Shown here one piece after another: positions 25,831 to 37,300 of a DNA stretch of 64,000 nt (position 1 is the stretch's first letter; the number at the start of each line of letters is the position of its first letter). This stretch comes from Helicoverpa zea (taxonomy: Eukaryota; Arthropoda; Insecta; Lepidoptera; Noctuidae). Where the stretch lies: the NCBI RefSeq assembly GCF_022581195.2, contig NC_061469.1, positions 3,348,001 to 3,412,000 on the forward strand. The letters are read 5' to 3'. Under the pieces are notes generated by a model. It searched no databases and was not told where the DNA came from. It saw only the letters and a program-made list of their open reading frames with translations. The translations under genes and the position numbers were made by a program.

Positions 25831-26406
25831 TAGGCAAAATAGACGCATGAACCTATAAATAAACACTATAAATCTTTTTTGATAAGACGCTCCTCTGATA
25901 CCCCATCTTCCCATTCAAATCCAGAGTTTTATCATGATGACTAGATAAGCGGTACTGTAGTGGAATGCTCTCGGTGAATGTATTGACTCCAATCACATTT
26001 ATTTCTTTTAGTAATGAAGAGGTATATTTAAAGTGGTTTAATCACATATGTGAAAGTAATGTTTGGTTCACACTCAGGCCCGATGGCCTGGTGTGAGAAT
26101 GCATCGCACGAGGTTTGTGTATGAAAGAGGCTCGAGGGAGGAGGGCTCTCTCCATCACTTCCCATGAACTCCTGTCTGTGGCTGCATGCAGCTTGGTTTG
26201 CCATAGCATTAAACCAAGATTAATTAGGAATATAAAATAAAACACAGCAATAAGATAAAAAGGTTCTAAAACTTATTTTGTATCACATGAATCTAATCAG
26301 AGCTTCACTATGTGAGAAACATAAACTTTTGATGTAACATAATTTAAAGCTTTATCATTCAGCTGGTTTTAACCAAATAAAATGCGAGATAAACGAAATG
26401 GTCAGT

Positions 26407-29266
26407 TTAGTTGACCGCAGCTTCGAATCTCTTTGAGACGTCCCCCCAGTTAGCGACGTCGAATATTGCCTTTACGTAGTCGGCCCTCACGTTTTTGTAT
26501 TGCAGGTAGTAGGCGTGCTCCCAGACATCAATACCGAATAGGGGAATGAGCCCTGTAAAAGTAAACCAGTCATTAGAATATTATTATCTGAATTGCTCTC
26601 TAGCACTAGTAGGCATCATGAGTAACATTGAGAGGAATGTAACTGGATCTGCCCGTCGGCAACAAAGACAAAGATGCAATGCGAGAATACTTATTTAAAG
26701 CTCGTCTGTTAGTGCGGCGGGAGATGTGAAGAGTATGTCAGTTGTAGGAACTTAGGAAGTTGCGTTTAAAAGTCCCGAGATGGAGGTGTGTCGTACGGCA
26801 AAAGCGCACTGTTCGCTGGCAATACCAAAACGGACCACATGTATTGTCATCGTCGCCATCATCACTAATTATTGTGTTTCTTAGTGTACCACTGTTTAAC
26901 CCTATGCTTCCTGCAGGGGCATCTAGAAGCGTGACTATCAAACCAGTTCAAACCAGCTATAAATGTGTAATGTTGACTGCCACACCCATATTACATAACA
27001 AAAGCATTTATTTACCAGTAGTTGCTTGCAAAGGATCTTGGTTCTGGCAGGTGGCAATTTGTAGCTTCTTCATCTGTTTGTTGTAACCGAGCCAGCCCCA
27101 TCCGGAACCCTGCACTCCCACAGATGCTGCTGCAAGCTGGTTCTTCATGTTATCCCAGGAACCAAAGTCCCTGAAATAGTTATTTTAATGTTAAAATATT
27201 CGACTTTTTTACTTTGAGTTAAAGTAGGTTTTTTTTTTGCACTATTATTGGACCCATCAACACTGTCAGGTCAACTTTCAGTCATCCTCCTGTCCATATC
27301 CCAGGTCAACTTTGAGTCTCAGTCAAAATTAAATACTTAGTCATGTAACAATTATTTAAGACTTATCACCTCTCGAATTAATCTGTATAAAAGGTCAACT
27401 TGACCAATTATACGCAGGTTATCTCAGTCACTGACGCAAAAGCGGTAATTTCCACTATTCCAAAATCATAACATTGTTTAATTATTGTGATAAACCAGTT
27501 CATTTACGATATTTAAAAATATTAGAGCTTTAGGTATTACTGTAATACTTGATATTGATAAGTTTAAGATAGGAATTTATTTACATAATCATTAATTAAG
27601 CTTTTAAACACCTGTTAACTGACCTTTAGCAATAAATAAAACATTATGTGTTAAAAAAATATATAGTGAGCAAAAGAGGATTTAATAAAGCCAAAAAACC
27701 AGCCAGAGACAAGACACATGCAATAAAGAGTTTGAATTACTTCTCAATGGCCTGGGTGAGTGACCCGGAAGGCTTCCCGCCATTGGGTGAAAGGTTCTGC
27801 CAGAAAATGGTGTGGTTGATGTGACCACCACCATTGAATTTGAGTCCGGGAGCTAAACTGATGACTGTGCTGATGTCACCTGAAGATAATCATAACAATT
27901 TTGAATTTCAAACCCAAAAGAAATTTAGAAATGACAATTGTACATAAATATGTAGATATACACAAATGTTGAATAAATATGGTTATTATTTTCATTTAAA
28001 AGACAAAAAGATTACCACTTATACTACTTAAGACTAAAATAAAACTAGTTATACTCAAAGCTTACATTAACAGTTGGATTTTGATTAACATAAGAAAAAA
28101 TACAAGATCACAGATTATCTAGAAACTGATTATTGTAGGTAAATAAATAAAAATTACCCTCCAACTGACTGATTGTCATAAATAAATTAGAGAACTAAAA
28201 GTATATGTAACTATAAGTTACCATACCCCTACATACTGTGAACTCAAACAAAAACAAATATTAGAAAACAAAAAAAATCCTTTACTTGCAAATAGCCTCT
28301 TTTAAGAATTCAGAAGGTGGAGTTTGACAGGGACTAAGGTTCTGCCACAGAATGGTGTGGTTCACATGGCCACCTCCGTTAAATTTGATCACACTGAGGA
28401 GTCCTAGAATTACATTCGTGTCTGCTGCTGCCAATCACAGGGAGAAAATTATGAGGATGATGAATTCATACAATTAGAGATTCACTAAGACACATAATGC
28501 TGGGGAATTAGTTGAGTCACTTCTTTCCGGCAAAAACACAAAGGAAGTGGTGAATGGTGGGCGTTTTGGAGGCTGTCTTTTGTAGATTTCTGATGTTCAA
28601 AAAGTGCTGTTTTGCAGACAAGTTAGAATAAACAATTTTTAATTTTGATTGTTTTTCAAAATATGGATTGTACCTCTGATGATAAGATAATTGACCTTGA
28701 TGACAAGGCATTTTTTGCCTATGTTAAATAGTAATAAAGTCTAAAAAGAATACTTGTAACTCAATGTAGCCTGGTTGAACCATTACCTTTAGCCTGTGCT
28801 TGAGCAAGTTTCTCTTCAGCAGCATTCAAGTTGTTTATGTATGTAGCGTGGTGCTTGCTATGGTGCAGACTCATGATCTCCCTGCTGATGACAGGCTCCA
28901 GGGCGCTGTACTCATAGGGCAGCTCCGGCAGCGTGTGCTTCTGCCGAACGGCGTTCACCGCCGACGTGCTGCGGATCATACAATATGTAGAATCAATAAG
29001 ACGCAACTACAACTGCAGCGTGCAAGGATCAATGTCCGTCTTACTTATTTAGGTCGTCTGTTTGCCTTACTCCTACCGGTATGCTTGACTATAGATGCAA
29101 ATATAAGCGACCGGCATGTCTACAGTGAACATGACAGTTTTAATATCGAGAAAAATAGCAATTAGCATCTTAATTCAGTCAATCACGTGAAAACGTATGT
29201 TCTTTTTTTGCAAAATCTATCAATATATTCCGATACTTACAGCAGGAACCGGCGTTTTGCGAACAT
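26407..29266 (-). CDS. Sod2: Mitochondrial manganese superoxide dismutase
   Basis: Dismutates superoxide to hydrogen peroxide and oxygen in the mitochondrial matrix. Five coding exons: 29241-29266, 28787-28968, 27741-27879, 27016-27170 and 26407-26552, all bounded by GT/AG with matching phases. They total 648 nt and give 215 residues, the usual length. A basic mitochondrial leader (about residues 1-18, MFAKRR start) precedes the conserved mature start KHTLPELPYEY. The metal ligands His44, His92, Asp176 and His180 are all present, in LHHSKHH, GGGHINH and GIDVWEHAYY. The iron/manganese-SOD C-terminal domain begins in exon 4. An additional exon-3 copy lies at 28286-28424 (separate entry). It is divergent from the Rim2 gene, with a LINE fragment between. 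Minus-strand AATAAA-type signals occur 3' of the stop (near 25998 and 26036). Identification is very secure. Confidence 0.97.
28286..28424 (-). CDS. Sod2: Alternative exon 3 of Sod2 (mutually exclusive candidate)
   Basis: A second version of exon 3, lying between exon 2 and the canonical exon 3. It is open throughout and has donor AA|GTAAAG. Its pyrimidine-rich acceptor ends in three consecutive CAGs, so starts at 28427, 28424 or 28421 are all in phase. With the middle CAG it is 139 nt, exactly as long as exon 3. It encodes NGGGHVNHTILWQNLSP with the ligand His92 equivalent. It differs in the helix before it and in the following loop (CQTPPSEF in place of NGGKPSGS), with 25 of 47 positions identical. 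Joining both copies gives AAG TGA, an immediate stop, which enforces exclusive use. Whether it is used in mRNA is unproven. Confidence 0.8.
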
Positions 29267-29460
29267 TTTTAAAGGCAGTGAAAAACAAATGCGACGTTAC
29301 TTCAAATAAAAGCACCGGTAATAACTATTATCCGATAATACGTAAGTATCAAAAACTGGTAATTATGCAATTGCGAATTCCAATGCAATCTTTCTGTCAA
29401 TGGCAACAAAATAACAGCTATGACATTTGACAGATGACAGTGACATTAGTAAGCAGTGTT
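29267..29460 (-). promoter_or_regulatory. Sod2 upstream region
   Basis: The 200 bp 5' of the Sod2 start codon presumably hold the 5' UTR and core promoter. I see no TATA box at a convincing distance. The region ends near the LINE insertion that begins at about 29.7 kb. Confidence 0.3.
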
Positions 29461-29699
29461 GGCCAATATACATTTTTACCATCAATTGATTGGTTCACTA
29501 AAACGCTCTCCGAGTTGATTGAATAATACAGGAAAAGGTGGTCATTCGAATTGAAGCCCTCGTAAAAAAAATATTCATCAATCACAGACACGCCAACATC
29601 GAATTGACAGAGTCAAATAAACGAGCGTCTATCTACTTAAAATATGAATTATACAAAAAATTATATTTTAGTACAAATTCTTCGTTTTATTTTGAGGGT

Positions 29700-30425
29700 G
29701 TTCTAAAAGAGGTTTTTAAGACCAGTAGTAATAATTACTCTGATGTGCCACCAGTTTTGCTATGTGGTACTCCACTGAACAGAGCTACTAAGGTCAAGTA
29801 TTTGGGCCACTGGGTCTCGGAAGACCTGAAAGACAACCTAGATATCGAGCGGGAGCGCAGGTCGCTTGCTGTCCGATGTAATATGTTGGCCCGCAGGTTT
29901 GCACGGTGTACTACTCATGTTAAGGTCACGCTTTTTAAAGCATTCTGTCAATCCTTTTACACGTGCAGCCTGTGGGTTGACTTTACGCAGAGGGCATATA
30001 GCGACTTGCGTATTCAATATAATAATGCGTTCCGGGTGCTAGTGGGGCTGCCGCGTTTTTGTAGCGCATCCGGCATGTTTGCCGATGCGCATGTGGACAG
30101 TTTTTCCACAATAATTCGTAAAAGATGCGCCTCCTTACTGCGCCGTGTACGCGACAGCCCCAACATCATTCTCAGGACGATGGCTGACCGGTGGGACTCT
30201 CCGATCCTGGGGCGGTGGATACGACTGCATGCAGTTAAGTAGCTAGCCCCCCAGGATAGCATTTTTCTTTATTTTATCTTTCTTTATTTTATATTATGTT
30301 TTATTTTGTATGTTTTATTATGTTGTATGTTTTGTGATTATGTTTTATTTTTTGTAAGATTGCATTGAATTGTATATGGAACTAATTTCCGAAATAAATG
30401 ATTATTATTATTATATTATTATAAA
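29700..30425 (+). mobile_element. 5'-truncated LINE: end of reverse transcriptase
   Basis: The plus-strand frame to 30242 matches the C-terminal end of insect non-LTR reverse transcriptases: a KVKYLGHWVSEDL palm/thumb junction, then a long basic segment with NNAFRVLVGLPR. The 3' untranslated part is T-rich and ends in an ATT microsatellite (30395-30422), as in several Jockey/CR1-type LINEs. Sequence before about 29700 does not look like the element. No frameshift is visible in the surviving part, but the catalytic core is lost, so the copy is dead. Confidence 0.8.
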
Positions 30426-30429
30426 AGAA

Positions 30430-31346
30430 ACCTATGCTATATCGACATGAGTAGCAGAAATTTATTATGCTCATGGCTGCTGCGATGGTCTAAGTATATT
30501 GCGCCGTTTCTATTTTCATATTGATCAATTGAAAGATATGCCCAACACTACTTGTCAGAGTGTCAATCTGTCAACAAACTCGACCATAGAGTCTCACAAA
30601 CGACAGAGCATGGCCTAAAAAAAACAATAAAGGTACTTCGAACTCTACCCATATTGGAAATTAAAACTGAAAAAATGTTGTGCGCATATATTACAATACT
30701 AACAAGTTTAAACAACAAAGTCATTAACTAATTGATACTCTATAATGAGAAACTGGCTCTAGGCTCTCTATAACGAGCAAAAGACATTCAGTAACTTAAA
30801 CTTCAGCAGTGGCTTCAGCAAATTAATTAAGCAAGAAAGAAGGAACTTGCTGGATCCATGGCCATGAATTAACTAACAAAAACTTGTTTTCATAGTAGCA
30901 CAGATAATCTACATCTACAAAATATCACAGAACACATATACCCTGACGGCAAAATATCTCTGTTGCCGACAGACGAGACGTCACGTAGACTTATCGAAAT
31001 TTCATTAGTGTGCGTAGTTGTGCTGTGTTCACACGTGAGCCGTGTTCGTGTTGTGTGGACAGTTTGTGTATGTGTGCATATTGTTACGAGACGAACCGAC
31101 GAACGTACGACAGTGCTGTGTACTGTGCTGTGAAGTTTTCGCCGATATTATTGTGATCACATGAATTGCTATTAAATATTTCAACGAAATTAATACTCGT
31201 TTTACATAATTAAGTGTACAGTTAAATAATTAGACGTTATCGAAGTGTTTTCAGTATAGTGTGGACATTGCTATAATAAGCGGTGCATTTGTTTATTTAT
31301 AGACAGTCGCAATTTGCAGTCATGTAATTATTCTTGTGGCGCTAAA
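30430..31346 (+). promoter_or_regulatory. Rim2 promoter and 5' UTR region
   Basis: Upstream of the carrier start codon at 31347. The stretch 30975-31140 is enriched in GTGT/CGTG motifs, with ACGTCACGTAG near 30979 and CACGTGAG near 31033, consistent with CREB and E-box type sites. The transcription start is not determinable. Confidence 0.35.
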
Positions 31347-34300
31347 ATGTCTCAGAAGGATACTGCGATACATTTGTTAGCCGGAGGGTAAGTTGAGGGC
31401 CGCGGGAGGTCCGAGATAATGTGAATAGTAATAAATGTGTTATCACGACATACATTTTTATCATAATCTCGATGGCTACAGAAGTCGGAGTATTGGCACA
31501 TGTGGCGAGACGTTGTTTACGCCAGCGTTTTCACTGTGCCTACGCGTGGCATACATCTACTAACTACATAAACATCTTTACATTATAACATTTTTGATCA
31601 CACTATTCATGCCATGCATGTGCAGGCCAAATTCAGATTGTAGTTTGAACTGTCACCACAAATATTTGTATAGTTCTTATTTCTTCAATATCTACCTATT
31701 TTGTCACATAAATACAGATATTTGAAAACCATGAAAATAATAATAACTACTTTGGAATACCTATTACTTTGGTTAAGTAAATAGTAGGACTTAAAAAGTG
31801 ATAACTAAAAACTATCAAGTTCTTAAAAAAAAAATTACAAACTATAGATATGGAAGAGAATTCATTCGAATTTTGAATCTAGAATATGTTTCATAATGCT
31901 TATAGCTTATTACATTAAGTGCCTATTAATTAACTTTGCACAATCTTTCATCACAGTTACAGTTACATAGTTGTTTACATTTTGATTTAGGATAACCATA
32001 GATGTAAATCAATTACTCTTTCAATTAAATAATTAAGTTATTTCTAAATAATGTTAAGTTTTAATTTAATGTTTTTGTTATTTCTCTTTCGAAAATAAGT
32101 ATACTACATGAATCTTAGTGAGTACATGCTTGCTGTACCGCAAACTCTTTACTAAAAGATATTATTTGAAAATTATACTACATGATATGACTGTGAAACA
32201 TTACCAAATTATATTTTATTGTAAAATTCCGAAAATATACTATAAACTGTCTTTTTATTCCATCCATCATGCTATTTTCAATTACATCATACATCATCAA
32301 GTCTAGTGTGTATTCATAAAAAATTAAACATATCATAATTGCTGAAACTAACTCCTACATAGTTGTGAAAAGGCTAGACATAAGCAAAGTGAAGTGATAA
32401 AAAGGATAAAATATATCTGTGTATGAAGTCAGTTTTTTATAGAAAGTCAAATCCAGCTGCATGGGTCTAAAAAGTGGATATGGAGCAAAACTTACAACAA
32501 ACACCATGAGCAATCTTTTAAGAAATAATATTGTTTGCAAGAAGCTTAATAATATGACAGTTCATAAAGCGTAACTATAATTAATAAAGCGTAATTAGCT
32601 GCAAACGTTATACAATAAAGGTATACTGCGATACTACACAATGCAAAAAAGACATGAAAATTTTCAACTTGAACTGATACTATGCAAGTTGCTATAAGCC
32701 ATACATGTATAGATTAATTTCCTCTGATTTTATCATCAAGAAATCAGAAAATGAAATTCAAAAAAGGCTAGACTAATTGATTGAATGCAACTGAGTACCA
32801 GTGTTTCACAAGGAGCAACTGCATGAATTGACTCTTATGTACCAATGATAAATTAAACTGTTCACTCACCAATCAATCAGCAATAATCTAGAATCATTTT
32901 GTGGGCATATATAGTAAACAGAAACGCTCATATAATCTTCAGCTTTAAAATCCTCTTATTCTTTTGCCCACAGAGTTGCAGGCACAGCCGGAGCTGTAGT
33001 GACATGTCCGTTAGAAGTAGTTAAGACTCGTCTCCAGTCTTCAAAGGGTGTGGGAGTGTCACCACCTTCCCCGCCACCACCATCAGACAATGCTAGCACC
33101 AGTAGGAAAATCTGCTCCAAGATCCCTAAACATCAGGTAAACAATGGGCTTACTTTTAATTTAACTCTTATTAATTTATAAAATTAAATAGCTACTTTCT
33201 AATATTATCTGTTTCTAATTTGTTTCTTTTTGTCTGATTAGCTGACGATAATGTTTCTATAGGTCAAAATTATTATAAGCTTATTTTTAACCTAAGTAAC
33301 ACTTAGGGATTACATAATTAGGAACCCAGTGTTTGTGAAGGAATTGAATTGAAAATTGATATATTTTATATTGTTATAGTTACTATTGGATTCTAAACGG
33401 ATGGAATTCTAAATTATGAACTACTAAACAATTTATCACTAGGTATATGTAAAGATAGATAACCAGTCACTGCAAAAAATGCCTACAGTAGCGCTACTAC
33501 ATTAAAAAAAAATCAATCTTGTTGGGATCTTGTTGCTGCGCATACAATTTTTCACCAGATCTTTAATTGCCTATAAAAAGTAGCTATGAACACCAAAATA
33601 GCATGTTTGATGTCGATCGATGACCCAATGAATTATTCATGTTTACCAAACTCAACTGCAGTTGGATCGATAAAAGATACCTAAACAGTTTGTTTTTTTG
33701 CACGTAAAATACGACGGAGGTGCATAGGTACTTGCCTTCGATAAAACGCAGTAACTGCTAACAACAAATGTTTATTTTTGTTTGCATTCATATAGCTAAG
33801 TTAGGTAGGTACATTTCTTCAAAGCTTAATTAAAATCGATAGTATATCATCGGCGTAGTTTCCTCGTCCGTGCAGATTTTTTCTTATTTATGACTAGGTT
33901 TATAGCGGAATTTATTACATATTTATACATAAACATACAAAAATTGCCGGTTAACATTTTTATCATACGCACCTTGTCCAAATTAAAGGACAATGTGCTC
34001 TTTGCCGATGGCCTCAATCATTTGTTTAGAGAATCAGTCGTAACGACTCTTCCATTTCCTATCCATATCTTGGTATTTCCTTCCATATGTCTTTATTTAT
34101 TTATTTAACTTTATGCAATCCTAAAATTACAAAGGCGGACTTAATGCCATAGGCATTCTCACTAGTCAACCTTAGGGTGATGCAGAGATAACATGGCAGG
34201 TGCATTAATTACTTAAAAAGACATGGTCTAGGACAAATAAAGAATAACAAAATTGGATACTAAATACACATACTTATACATATTTAACATACAAATAATA

Positions 34301-37300
34301 AAAAAAAATATAATTATATTATATATACATACACATATATATATATTCCACAAAAGGATAGACTGAATATGAAAAGAAGAGTGGATAGCGTCAGAAGTAT
34401 GGGAAGGACAGTGAAGAAGAAGGTTGTGAGAAGAGCGGAGATTTTTAGAATGACCAGAGCAGCGGTATTGAAAATGAGGAGTTAGATATGAAGGGGGAGT
34501 GGGAGAGTTAAGTAACGTGTAAAGGGTCGTCAAGGCACGCAGGGATCTTCTCTGGCGAATGGGCATCCATTTCAATTGCATCCTGTACTCAGAAACATGA
34601 TCGTACTTCCGCAGGTTGAAGACAAATCTTATGCAATTGTTGATAAGTCGATCAAGTTTATTGAGCAAGTCCGCATTGAGATCGTAGTAACACACGTCAC
34701 CATAGTCAATTATAGGAAATATTAGGGACTGCACAAGCATTGCTTTGGTCTTCGGCGGCAAAAAGTTCCTTAACCGATTTAGATGACGTAAGGTTCCAGT
34801 TACACGCATACTCACACTAGCTACCTGAGTTTGCCAACCAAGCGTAGTGTCCAAATTTAGACCGAGGTTCTTGACATTGGGGCTATCATATTTATCAGTG
34901 GCCTATTCAGCCAGTATTTTCCCAATCCTACTAATATCATCTAAAATTCAATCTCCGTGCTCTCGATCTTCTTGTAATCTTATAGCTATTTTAATCGGAA
35001 CCTTTTTAGTGACCATGGCCAACTTTCAACATTCCCACGGTATCTTGGTAACAGGCGCTTCTTTCGCACTTCGTCTTACATAGTTTTCTATTTTTATCCC
35101 GGCGCAACATCCCACATCCCTCTTAACATTCGCATACCAGCTGCGCGCTATTTTGTTTCTTTCATCCCTCCCATCCAAGCATGGATACTTCGATCCTTTC
35201 AAAATATTGACAGTTATGTATTTGAAACTTGAAAAGTGCCACAAAAATTGCCAAAGAATGTTCTTTTTATAATTTTGAACTTTGTACATACGGTATATGA
35301 GTGATGGAAACAGAAAGATAAGGCAGAAATTAATAAAAGATCGATCATCTCTATTGTAGTCTACAAACAAGAGATAAGATCCCATCAGTGTTTAAAAAAT
35401 GTCTAGCTTTAACCTTATCGTCCTTCAACCAGGTTACTGACATAAAAATTTAAAGAGAATGGCTGGAAGCATTTTCTTATCCCACTACCTAAATATTTTG
35501 AGGTCCCTCAAATTAAATAAATTCAAGTGCACACTCCTCGTCTACTGTTTCAACTTATCAATAATTCAACAGCAATGTTTATCTACCTTATCAACTACAT
35601 TATCGATAATTATGTAATAACAATACTTATCTCTTTAACGAACGATGGTATGGGGCAAGTAAACTATGTCAGAAAGAATCCCTTTTCAGAAAAAGTAAAT
35701 GGCAGATGATTCATCAGCATTCCTTGCAGTTGTGGTCTGACAATTATTTAATTTGGTGTTTGATACCCAATATCGGTATCTTTTACTTCGGAATATCTAT
35801 TGCCCATGCGCCATAAACTCCAACTAACATTTACTTCGATGCTCTAAGGTAAATCTTTATTCACATGGAGGGCTTATCATAACTTCAATGGTCTTCTTCT
35901 CTTCACATAGCTGTCCATTATTTTGCGCAATGTGCTCCCTTCGCATTCATGCTTACTGTGACGTGCCTCGTATTAAGGACAATCAGAGGCCGACTCTTGA
36001 ATGTCCGTATACTAAACCCACATTTTAATTTAATCCGTACCTTATCTCACTAACGGCCCCATATCGTCCTCGGTTGGTCTTTGAGATATGTAATAAAATG
36101 CGCCTTAGATAAATCAAAAATAGAACTCCTCATTTGATAAGATAGTAGGTATACTAGGAATGCATTTGTTTTAACTTTACTCAAAGTCAAGCGTTTATAA
36201 AAAGTAAGCCTAGCCTTTTCTCGTTTAGGTACCTTTTCCTAAACAAATTAGGGTAAATAGAGGAGAAATTTGTCACATCCTAAACTTGAATGCGATAGCA
36301 CCCTAAAAACGTTCCCTTTCACGGCTTCATGGGAGCTGGAAAGTTGAATCGGCGCTGTATCGTCCCAGCAACACATCTACGTCTGCGTCATTTTTATATT
36401 GAAACAAAAAAGCTTTTAATCATAACATAACATTTCATATTATTCGGTGTTCAATGACTTGGATATTTAAATTAATTGGAGAATGTTTTCCGCAATTCGA
36501 CACGTGTAGAGTCAGGCGTATTTTGGTTATTTTGCATACATGTGACTTGATTCGACTTTTCATTAATTAGCTGTACATGAATCTAAAGAAAGAGTCCTTG
36601 ATATGACACATGTTGTGTATTGGTAAACTAATTTTCTAAGTCGGTTCGGTAGATCCAAGATATCCCCTACAACCTCAGATTTACCTCTTTATACTATTAG
36701 TTTAGAAGTATCGTAAAAAGGTATAAGAAACAAATATGGTAAAAGAAACAAAATAATATGGAACATAAAAAAATATAGAATTTAGATAACTATCAGTATT
36801 AAATTACTCTTAAACGATTTTACGATCATTAAAAGAAAATATTGCGCACTTATTTCTTTCACTTACATCATTGATTATGCACGATGTAATGTTTAGCCAT
36901 AGTTTAGCCATGCATTATTTTCTAAATATAGAATTTAATCAGAAGAAAATATTGTTGCACGCAGTGTTATAATCATTACGACGGGTGAGATAATGGGCTA
37001 TCTGACTGTAATTGCAGGAAACTACGATGCAAACACGCTAACTTCTGCTAACTAATATAAACAGCGCCAGCGCAGCCAATTTCTAAACAAACCAAATTCA
37101 TGAAACACATCACTGTTACTATAAGCAATTTTTGCGTAGACTAGAAACGGTTCTCATTCTTAAATTCAACTTGCCATTGTTTCTAAGAAAATAGAAGGAA
37201 GTCGAAAATTAGCGGACTAACCAATAAATAAATTCACTTTATTCGTCATAATTAATTACCGTATTGTTAGTGAGAATGTTTACCGATCTTAATTTATGTA

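Noticed and set aside
26042..26245. GC-richer frame downstream of Sod2
   Set aside because: Looks like an old repeat fragment, but I could not match it to any family with confidence.
35026..35385. 119-codon minus-strand frame in Rim2 intron 2
   Set aside because: Part of it looks protein-like and may be transposon-derived, but no domain could be named and the rest is AT-rich noise.
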